32,712 nucleotides of DNA from positions 1-32,712 of the forward strand of contig JAFSHG010000115.1 of assembly GCA_017440405.1 (NCBI GenBank), written 5' to 3'. Source of the stretch: Clostridia bacterium (GTDB lineage: Bacteria; Bacillota; Clostridia; Christensenellales; CAG-138). The notes beneath the pieces are model-generated. The model made no database searches and was not told the origin of the DNA. It was given only the letters and a program-made list of their open reading frames with translations. Shown one piece after another: positions 26,901 to 32,712 of this stretch; positions within the stretch are counted from its first letter, which is position 1; every line of letters starts with the position of its first letter. Position numbers and translations under genes: made by a program.

Positions 26901-28919
26901 ATGACACACACACGGAGGTTTGCATGTGCATGTGCAATTCTCATGCTTGCAGCGTTTGCGGTGGGAAGCTGTCCTATAAGCAGCACCATGGCGGCAGCAA
27001 GTGCAAAGGCGATTTCTTTCACATCTGACAATACGGGCATAGAAGTCGGATACTCAGACAGCGTAAAATTCACGGCAAAGCTTGATACAACAGGCGTGCA
27101 AGGTTTGTATGTACAGGACGAGAGCGGAAAAGACGTAGTCCGACTTACGGAGACTGCACCTTACACATATGAGGGTGAAGTTCATATAAGTGCGAACGAA
27201 AAGTCCACGCAGACATACTCACTCAATACTGCAAATTCGGATGAACTTACATGTGACATTAACTTTTATAATCCGCTCACGGCATCGGACATAGCTCGTG
27301 ACGATAAAACATGGGACATGGTAAAATCAGTATCAAATTCCATTACGGAAGCAAACAAAACCGCAGTTTTGAGCGGTGTGTACAGCACCTTGCGGGCAGA
27401 TGAAAACGTAACCGAAGTGTGGTATGAAACCGACAGCATCATAAACTTCAAAACGGCAGACGGTGTAGGAAATGTGTATGACGCAGACCTTGCCTTGCAG
27501 AGGAAGGATGTGACCGTACAGCAGGAGACGGAAAATGATGAAGAAATTTTATCGGATATGCGTGCAACGGAGTCTTACATAGGCAATCGCAATATCTGTA
27601 TCATTGCACCCGATTACGGTGTGGAGGGTGAAGAAGATTTCACCACAAACTACCTCACGGAAGCCATAAGTCTTAAAAATGCAATGGGCGGCGGCAGTAT
27701 TTCTGCATTCTACGGCAACGGACATTTGGACTATAACATAGGCAGTGAGCCTGTTACAGTGGGCAAGGGCGATATAGCTGCATTTAAGAATCTAGATAGA
27801 TACGGCATGATACTTGTTGATGCACACGGCTCTCTCTACGGTTCGCAAAACCTCATTTGTGTAACGTACACATCGGGCGCATCGAATGCCGATTACTCAG
27901 CCGGAAGACTTGTGCGAGGCGATATTTATACAGGCGTTTTGGCACCCTTTATAACATACTACACACACTCACTTCCTAATTCCATCGTGTACTTAGGTTC
28001 ATGTTACGGAATGCACACATCACACCTGAGCAATGCATTTTTAGGTTTGGGTGCAGGCTTCATCACGGGCTACACGCAGTCGGTATCCTTTGTATATGAA
28101 AAGCGAATATTCGGCGAATACACAAAGCAGCTCCGCACTGTAAACCCCGATACGGGCAAGTTTAACTCCACCAAGGAAGCGTTTGATAAGGCAATAGACC
28201 GTTTCGGCAGATACGATGAATACGGTTCCGAGCACGCAAGGTGGGACTGCAAAGGCGACTATAACCTGTACATAGGCGATAGACACACCCCCATACCTGT
28301 AACCGCCATAACTCTGCTTCCCGAAACAGCAGAAATAAATGTGGGCGATACATTGCAGCTCACCGTTACCACAGAGCCCGAGGGTGCGCTCAAATATTCC
28401 ACCGTTTCATGGTCGTCGTTCAATGAAGATGTGGCACAGGTAAACTCAAACGGACTGGTAACGGGTGTGGATGACGGAAAAACCGTCATAGCTTGTGAAT
28501 TGAAAGATGAACTGGGCAATGCATTTAATGCGTCGATGAAAATCACGGTGGTATCAAGCGGTTTCACGGTAAAGTTTGTGGACGGACTCACCGAGGAAGT
28601 CATTTCCACTCAGCAGGTGGAGGCGGGCAAGGCAGCCAAAGCTCCCGAAGTGCCCACGCATGACGGTTATACGTTTACGGGTTGGGATAAGGACTTCTCG
28701 AATGTTACTTCCAACATGACTGTTACTGCAATGTACGGACTCACAGGTGATGCCACAGGTGACGGCAATGTAAATACAGGTGATGCGTCATTTGTACTGA
28801 AATATGTGGCAGGACTTTTGGATTTGAGCGATGAAGCCTCTGCACTTGCCGACTTCAATAATGACGGCAAGGTGAACACGGCGGACGCTTCCGCAATATT
28901 GAGGTTTGCAGCCAATTAA
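26901..28919 (+). CDS. Secreted clan-CD (gingipain/CHAT-like) cysteine peptidase with Big_2, InlB-type repeat and dockerin
   Basis: A 672-residue secreted protein. A signal peptide (about 1-34) and an Ig-like region are followed by a domain with the clan-CD pattern: a hydrophobic strand ending MILVDAHGS (His309) and another ending IVYLGSCYGM (Cys368), plus a later GDYNLYIGD. His-Gly and Cys after beta strands form the dyad of gingipains, caspases and CHAT proteases. A Big_2 domain (about 470-552), an InlB/Flg_new-type repeat (about 555-612, GYTFTGWDKDF) and a complete type I dockerin (about 613-672) follow. GGAGGG precedes the ATG. Activity is inferred from the two residues only; the exact peptidase family is uncertain. 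The dockerin suggests recruitment to a cohesin scaffold such as the subtilase in this window. Confidence 0.85.
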   Translation: MTHTRRFACACAILMLAAFAVGSCPISSTMAAASAKAISFTSDNTGIEVGYSDSVKFTAKLDTTGVQGLYVQDESGKDVVRLTETAPYTYEGEVHISANEKSTQTYSLNTANSDELTCDINFYNPLTASDIARDDKTWDMVKSVSNSITEANKTAVLSGVYSTLRADENVTEVWYETDSIINFKTADGVGNVYDADLALQRKDVTVQQETENDEEILSDMRATESYIGNRNICIIAPDYGVEGEEDFTTNYLTEAISLKNAMGGGSISAFYGNGHLDYNIGSEPVTVGKGDIAAFKNLDRYGMILVDAHGSLYGSQNLICVTYTSGASNADYSAGRLVRGDIYTGVLAPFITYYTHSLPNSIVYLGSCYGMHTSHLSNAFLGLGAGFITGYTQSVSFVYEKRIFGEYTKQLRTVNPDTGKFNSTKEAFDKAIDRFGRYDEYGSEHARWDCKGDYNLYIGDRHTPIPVTAITLLPETAEINVGDTLQLTVTTEPEGALKYSTVSWSSFNEDVAQVNSNGLVTGVDDGKTVIACELKDELGNAFNASMKITVVSSGFTVKFVDGLTEEVISTQQVEAGKAAKAPEVPTHDGYTFTGWDKDFSNVTSNMTVTAMYGLTGDATGDGNVNTGDASFVLKYVAGLLDLSDEASALADFNNDGKVNTADASAILRFAAN

Positions 28920-28944
28920 ACTTCTTGTATAAGCTAAACAGCAA

Positions 28945-28991
28945 AATAAAAAGAACAGATTTCGCAAAAACGAAGTCTGTTCTTATTTTAT
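28945..28991. terminator. Bidirectional terminator between convergent genes
   Basis: AAGAACAGA-TTTCG and CGAA-G-TCTGTTCTT form the stem, with A/T-rich flanks giving T tracts on both strands. It ends the dockerin-peptidase gene and the infC-rplT operon. Confidence 0.85.
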
Positions 28992-29052
28992 TAGTCCACA
29001 GCAGACATATAGCGCAATGGTGTCCGCCTGCTCCTTGACCTGAATTTATAAG

Positions 29053-29718
29053 TTACATTGCTTTTATCAATCTTATCAATGTATCAACCGTATACTTCAC
29101 TATTCCGCAGATCTCATTGAACTGAACCTCAAAGAAGAGTATGAGTACCAAAACTGCTACTGCCGCAATAAAAAACATGATGAGATATGCAGTCAAAAAT
29201 GCAGATGTCAAGACTCGCATATTAGCCTTTTTGGAGTTTGACATGGTTGCCACCAATGCGTACACAAAGCCCAAAACGGGTATCAGCATGATGAAGACAT
29301 TCAAGACGGTAAGCGGGGTGTTGAGTACAGAATATCTGCTCTCAATGGGTGGAGGCGTTTTCATGGGGTCTAATTTTTTGCTTGCGGAAGCGTTTGCCAC
29401 CGATTGAAGCTCCACATTGGGACCCGGCTTTGGTGTTTCGGGTTTCACAATCTTTCTTTCACCCGACTGTGCAGTCTGTACCGGCTTTTCAAATATGGCA
29501 CTTATGGGTGCAGCGTCGTCGCTTGCCTGCTTGCTTTTCGCTTTTTCATCTGTTCCGCTCTTTTTTTCGCCCGATGCCGTATCAATCACGGAAGCCACAG
29601 TACCTATCGGTGCAGCCGTGGTTTCAACGCTTTCGGGAATTTCTTCAATTCTGTTTCCACAAACCGGGCAAAGTTCCTCCCCTGCCTTAAACTCATGTCC
29701 GCATGTGCATATTTTCAT
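29053..29718 (-). CDS. Zinc-ribbon membrane protein of unknown function
   Basis: A 221-residue protein. The N-terminus has a short zinc ribbon (C4-x-C6 and C17-x-x-C20, CPVCG). A low-complexity Ala/Pro/Lys-rich linker (about 25-125) is followed by two membrane helices (about 132-155 and 170-198). Such zinc-ribbon plus linker plus membrane proteins are common in Clostridia and have no assigned role. GGAGG precedes the ATG. There is no terminator in the 58 bp after the upstream phosphodiesterase gene, so it is probably the last gene of the infC operon. Confidence 0.8.
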   Translation of the reverse strand: MKICTCGHEFKAGEELCPVCGNRIEEIPESVETTAAPIGTVASVIDTASGEKKSGTDEKAKSKQASDDAAPISAIFEKPVQTAQSGERKIVKPETPKPGPNVELQSVANASASKKLDPMKTPPPIESRYSVLNTPLTVLNVFIMLIPVLGFVYALVATMSNSKKANMRVLTSAFLTAYLIMFFIAAVAVLVLILFFEVQFNEICGIVKYTVDTLIRLIKAM

Positions 29719-29776
29719 CGTATACCTCCGTCATTTATGTGGGTGCACAGTTAGTTTTGCCTCCGCATGAAGCAAA

Positions 29777-30247
29777 TCAAATATTTATGATGTCAAATTT
29801 CATCTTATCGTTTTCGATGGTGATTACAGCGCACGATGCCCCACTCTCTCCCAACGGTTTTGCCGTACTGCCCGGATTCAGCACCCACACTCCGCCGTAT
29901 TCTGCAAGCGGTATATGTGTGTGGCCATATATGGCAGCATCACAATGCAATTCAGCGGCCTTGGACGTCAAAACCCCTGTACCCATCCGTACTGCAAACT
30001 CATGACCGTGGGTGAGAAAAAAGCGTTTTCCGCCCAGTTCTTCCACCCGATACAGCGGTGCACACCGAACAAGATCGCAATTGCCGCACACAGCATACAC
30101 GGGAGCATTCAGTTCGTCCTGTATTTTCAGGATATCGGATGCCACATCGCCCAGATGAAACCATGCGTCCGCATCACCTATAAGGCTCATTGCACGCTTG
30201 AGAGATACCGTATTTCCATGAGTGTCACTTATCACACCTATCCTCAT
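29777..30247 (-). CDS. YfcE/MJ0936-type metallophosphodiesterase
   Basis: A 156-residue calcineurin-like phosphoesterase. All metal-site motifs are present: SDTHG at residues 7-11, HLGDVASD, GNCD, LTHGHE and YGHTH. Family members hydrolyse phosphodiester model substrates; the physiological substrate is not known. The ATG at 30247 has AGGAGG in the end of the previous gene and lies 2 bp after that gene's stop, so the two are translationally linked. A longer upstream frame inside the methyltransferase gene is not coding. Confidence 0.93.
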   Translation of the reverse strand: MRIGVISDTHGNTVSLKRAMSLIGDADAWFHLGDVASDILKIQDELNAPVYAVCGNCDLVRCAPLYRVEELGGKRFFLTHGHEFAVRMGTGVLTSKAAELHCDAAIYGHTHIPLAEYGGVWVLNPGSTAKPLGESGASCAVITIENDKMKFDIINI

Positions 30248-30249
30248 CG

Positions 30250-31020
30250 TTACATTCCTCCTGCGTTTATCTTCTTTGCCATTTCGTATATCAGAATGCC
30301 TGCTGCAACGGATGCATTCAGCGATTCTGCCAGACCGTACATGGGCAGACGATATTTTATGCACTTGTTTGCAATAATATCGCTCACGCCATGGCCTTCG
30401 TTTCCTATTATGAGTGCGGTATCACCCGAAATTTCGGGCAAGGTTTCTTCTCCCTCCAAGTGTCCGCAAACCGCCGTAAACTTCTGCTCCGCCATGCGAT
30501 CGAGTTCTGTGGCAATATCTCCCCGCCATATGGGCAGGTGATACACGGAACCCATGGAAGCCCTCACGGGTTTTGGTGCAAAAGGATCTGCACAGGTGTC
30601 GTTTATGAGAACTCCTGCCGCTGCAAATGCATCGGCGGTGCGAATAACAGTACCCATGTTCCCCGGGTCCTGCACTCCGTCCAAAACCACGATGAGTCCG
30701 TGAGGATAACAAAGCGGAAGCGCATATGACGGCGTTTCCACGGATGCGCAAACCCACTGCGGCTCGTTGGTGTTTGTGAGGCTCTTCATCACGCTTCTGC
30801 TCACTATATTCACCTTTGCCCCTGCGCCCTCTAATATGGCAACCATGAGGTCGTGACCCTCTTCCACAAAGGCATCAGCAAAATTCACACCCGATATAAC
30901 GGCTTCACGCACAAGTTTATCGCCCTCAATGAAGTGCAGACCCGTTTCAGACCTGCCCTTTTTGGTTGCGAGTGCCCTTGTGCGCTTTACCGATTCGTTT
31001 CTTGTACTTTCAATAATCAC
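30250..31020 (-). CDS. TrmH/SpoU family RNA 2'-O-methyltransferase
   Basis: A 256-residue SPOUT methyltransferase. An N-terminal substrate-binding domain (FIEGDKLVREA) is followed by the three knot motifs: VLDGVQDPGNMGTVIRTADA, LIIGNEGHGVS and LAESLNASVAAGILIYE. It transfers methyl from SAM to a 2'-O of rRNA or tRNA; which nucleotide cannot be told. It starts 3 bp after the rplT stop, an arrangement common in Clostridia, which suggests an rRNA target near L20 assembly (inference). Confidence 0.95.
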   Translation of the reverse strand: MIIESTRNESVKRTRALATKKGRSETGLHFIEGDKLVREAVISGVNFADAFVEEGHDLMVAILEGAGAKVNIVSRSVMKSLTNTNEPQWVCASVETPSYALPLCYPHGLIVVLDGVQDPGNMGTVIRTADAFAAAGVLINDTCADPFAPKPVRASMGSVYHLPIWRGDIATELDRMAEQKFTAVCGHLEGEETLPEISGDTALIIGNEGHGVSDIIANKCIKYRLPMYGLAESLNASVAAGILIYEMAKKINAGGM

Positions 31021-31023
31021 AGC

Positions 31024-31383
31024 TTATTTTGCCAAAGCGTTCTTTGCAGCTTCTGCAAGCTGTGTGAATGCAGCCATATCCGTTACGGCCAAATCAGCCA
31101 GAACCTTGCGGTTTACTTCTATACCTGCAACTTTAAGTCCGTTTATCATGCGGCTGTATGTAGTGCCGCACATTCTTGCGCCTGCATTTATACGAGCAAT
31201 CCAAAGCTTGCGATATTCACGCTTTTTCAGCTTTCTTCCCACATATGCATATGCAAGTGACTTCATTACCTGCTGTGATGCTGCACGGTACTGCTTGCTC
31301 TTTGCTCCAAAGTAACCCTTTGCGAGCTTGAATATTTTACGACGCTTTTTGAGGGCGTTTACTGATCTCTTGATTCTTGCCAT
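31024..31383 (-). CDS. rplT: 50S ribosomal protein L20
   Basis: A 119-residue L20 with the typical N-terminus [17 protein letters not shown] and conserved [22 protein letters not shown] and [11 protein letters not shown]20 is an early 23S rRNA assembly protein and represses the infC-rpmI-rplT operon by binding its leader. An AGGAGG-like site precedes the ATG, 15 bp after rpmI. Confidence 0.99.
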   Translation of the reverse strand: MARIKRSVNALKKRRKIFKLAKGYFGAKSKQYRAASQQVMKSLAYAYVGRKLKKREYRKLWIARINAGARMCGTTYSRMINGLKVAGIEVNRKVLADLAVTDMAAFTQLAEAAKNALAK

Positions 31384-31398
31384 AATGATTTCCTCCTA

Positions 31399-31596
31399 TT
31401 ATTTGTACGGAATGAGCTTTGCAATCTTCTTTGTTTCTTCGGGTGCTATGAAGCCCGTCTGACGCAGACCGCGTTTTCTCTTCGTTGATTTCTTGGTAAG
31501 AATGTGGCTCTTGTAAGCCTTTGCGCGCTTAATTTTTCCCGACTTTGTGAGACTGAAACGCTTTGCTGCTCCCCTGTGTGTTTTGATTTTCGGCAT
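31399..31596 (-). CDS. rpmI: 50S ribosomal protein L35
   Basis: A 65-residue L35: [20 protein letters not shown], then [20 protein letters not shown]. The length and gene order infC-rpmI-rplT are standard. AAGGAGG precedes the ATG. Confidence 0.99.
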   Translation of the reverse strand: MPKIKTHRGAAKRFSLTKSGKIKRAKAYKSHILTKKSTKRKRGLRQTGFIAPEETKKIAKLIPYK

Positions 31597-31623
31597 AGGG
31601 TTTGTACCTCCTTGTTTTGTTGT

Positions 31624-32148
31624 TTATTTTTGTGCCTTTGGCATCAGTATCATTATAAGGCTTCTGCCTTCCATCTTTGCTGCACGGTCCACCTGTGCAC
31701 ATTCTCCGACCAGCTCCATGAATGCATCAAACACTTCATGACCCAAATCATTATGTGTCATCTGTCTGCCGCGGAATCGAATGGTTACTTTCACCTTATC
31801 GCCGTTTTTCAGGAACTTGCGGCAGCTCTTTGCTTTAACTTCCAAGTCATGCACATCAATGGTGGGGGAAAGACGAATCTCTTTCAGCTCCATTACCTTT
31901 TGATTTTTGCGCTGCTCTTTTTCTCGTTTCATCTTTTCAAAACGATACTTGCTGTAATCCATTATGCGGCATACGGGCGGATTCTGTGCTGCTATGAGCA
32001 CCAAATCCAAATCTCTCTCCTCCGCCATGCGCAGTGCAACCGCTGTATCGGTTACTCCGCATTTCTCTCCGTTTTCATCAATGAGGAAAACCTGCTTATC
32101 ACGAATTTGCTCATTGATGGGCTGCTCACTTGAATTGTTAGTAGCGAT
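31624..32148 (-). CDS. infC: Translation initiation factor IF-3 (ATC start)
   Basis: IF-3 prevents premature 30S-50S joining and checks start-codon selection. About 174 residues: the N-domain begins PINEQIRDKQVFLIDENGE, and the C-domain includes KEIRLSPTIDVHDLEVK and VTIRFRGRQM. The only strong ribosome site, GGAGG at 32157-32161, lies inside the longer frame, 8 bases before an ATC at 32146-32148. Starting there gives MATNNSSEQPINE, the usual family N-terminus. Known infC genes use rare AUU/AUC/AUA starts for autoregulation, so ATC is preferred over upstream ATG/GTG codons that fall in the structured leader. The adjacent ATC at 32149-32151 is the alternative. Confidence 0.92.
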   Translation of the reverse strand: MATNNSSEQPINEQIRDKQVFLIDENGEKCGVTDTAVALRMAEERDLDLVLIAAQNPPVCRIMDYSKYRFEKMKREKEQRKNQKVMELKEIRLSPTIDVHDLEVKAKSCRKFLKNGDKVKVTIRFRGRQMTHNDLGHEVFDAFMELVGECAQVDRAAKMEGRSLIMILMPKAQK

Positions 32149-32325
32149 GATAGACACCTCCGTTTTAATAATTTTACTGATGCTTATCCGCATAAAAAAA
32201 GCGGATATGCGCAGCACACCCACAATAATACAAAACTATACTAAACATGTATAAAGTCCTGTTACCTTCACCTGAGAATCCTTATGACCTCGGCGGGTGA
32301 GAAGCGGGTGCTTCTGCTTTCAACT
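32149..32325 (-). ncRNA. infC operon leader (L20/IF3-type regulatory leader)
   Basis: A structured leader of about 175 bases between the promoter and infC. On the minus strand it has AGAAGC-ACCC-GCTTCT, a CTTCTCACC ... GGTGAAG long-range pairing, and close to the gene a TATCCGC / GCGGATA hairpin with a T7 loop (32185-32207). Leaders of this operon are known L20 targets in Firmicutes and proteobacteria. I cannot fit it to a covariance model by eye. Confidence 0.6.
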
Positions 32326-32330
32326 CTTTC

Positions 32331-32358
32331 ATTATACCCATTACACGCATCTTGTCAA
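32331..32358 (-). promoter_or_regulatory. Sigma-A promoter of the infC operon
   Basis: On the minus strand TTGACA (32353-32358), a 16-bp spacer and TATAAT (32331-32336), near consensus. Confidence 0.9.
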
Positions 32359-32390
32359 GCGTAAAATCATATATTGTACGTTTTTTCACC

Positions 32391-32430
32391 AAAAAAGCCG
32401 ACCTGCACAAATCAGCAAGTCGGCTTTCTT
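32391..32430 (-). terminator. Rho-independent terminator of the right-edge dockerin gene
   Basis: On the minus strand AAGCCGAC..TGC pairs with GCA..GTCGGCTT, followed by T6, directly after the stop at 32436. Confidence 0.9.
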
Positions 32431-32435
32431 TATCA

Positions 32436-32712
32436 TTATAATTCCGTTATAAGTCCTGCCGCAAACTGCAATATGGTTACGGCATCACCCGTGTTCACGC
32501 TTCCGTCTCCGTTCACATCTGCCACTCGTATCTGTTCGGGAGTGAGTTGCGTCATCCCTGCTGCTGCTTTCAAAAGCACCACTGCATCTGCTGTATTCAA
32601 CACTTCATCACCTGTGAGATCACCTGTAACCCTTATGGGCTCTTCACTCTCGGGCGGAGTAGGTGTCGGTTCCTCACTCACGGGCGGAGTGGGTGTCGGT
32701 TCCTCACTCTCA
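32436..32712 (-). CDS. C-terminus of a secreted dockerin protein (5' end outside window)
   Basis: Only the last 92 codons are present; the frame is open through the right edge. A proline-rich linker of three repeats (ESEEPTPTPP, VSEEPTPTPP, ESEEP) leads into a complete type I dockerin with segments DLTGDEVLNTADAV and DVNGDGSVNTGDAV, ending FAAGLITEL. The first segment has Glu where the loop usually has Gly. An internal GTG could be read as a start but it lies in the linker repeat. The catalytic or binding part is not visible, so its role is unknown. Confidence 0.9.
   Translation of the reverse strand, partial: ESEEPTPTPPVSEEPTPTPPESEEPIRVTGDLTGDEVLNTADAVVLLKAAAGMTQLTPEQIRVADVNGDGSVNTGDAVTILQFAAGLITEL

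Noticed and set aside
32436..32681. Complete 81-residue dockerin protein starting at an internal GTG
   Set aside because: The frame stays open to the right edge and the linker repeat continues upstream without a ribosome site, so the gene is cut by the window.

Overview
The window looks like the chromosome of an anaerobic, endospore-forming member of the Clostridia (Bacillota), probably a gut-type fermenter. The evidence is a homodimeric-type pyruvate:ferredoxin oxidoreductase next to an ATP-type PEP carboxykinase, a spoVAC-spoVAD-spoVAE cluster, strong AGGAGG ribosome binding sites, near-consensus sigma-A promoters, Rho-independent terminators, an infC-rpmI-rplT operon, and several secreted proteins ending in dockerin modules. 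The species cannot be named from the sequence.

Layout. 1-3255 (minus): two secreted dockerin proteins in tandem, a leucine-rich-repeat protein cut by the left edge and a carbohydrate-binding/C-type-lectin protein. Each is driven by a near-identical copy of a terminator-promoter cassette. 3443-8839 (minus): nifJ and pckA, each with its own promoter. 9159-14657 (plus): an 1832-residue subtilisin-like surface protease with three cohesin-like modules and a C-terminal wall-anchor-like tail. 14818-16338 (minus): a DUF1294 membrane protein, a 177-bp intergenic repeat in two abutting copies, and yebC. 16740-17701 (plus): two paralogous YbjN-like genes. 17893-21244 (minus): a three-gene cluster for a lipoprotein, a matrixin-like protein whose zinc ligands are all replaced, and a large type IV prepilin-like protein. 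21587-23746 (plus): a small membrane protein followed by spoVAC, spoVAD and spoVAE. 24025-26705 (plus): a NudC-type Nudix hydrolase, a DUF6273 membrane protein and an orphan phage-type regulator. 26901-28919 (plus): a secreted clan-CD cysteine-peptidase-like protein with a dockerin. 29053-32148 (minus): the infC-rpmI-rplT operon continuing into an RNA methyltransferase, a YfcE-type phosphodiesterase and a zinc-ribbon membrane protein. 32436-right edge (minus): the C-terminus of a fourth dockerin protein.

How the genes may work together. The most interesting idea is an extracellular assembly whose scaffold is itself a protease. The subtilase carries three cohesin-like domains, a Thr/Pro-rich linker and a VPGTG-transmembrane-charged tail. 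Within 33 kb there are four proteins ending in type I dockerins: LRR adhesin-like, lectin/carbohydrate-binding, clan-CD peptidase, and one cut by the edge. All dockerin segments carry Thr-Ala or Thr-Gly at the usual cohesin-contact positions 10 and 11, as expected if they share one cohesin specificity. This resembles cellulosome architecture but with proteolytic and adhesive parts. Binding is inferred, not shown. A second candidate system is the lipoprotein / pseudo-matrixin / prepilin cluster. The remaining genes are ordinary housekeeping, fermentation and sporulation genes.
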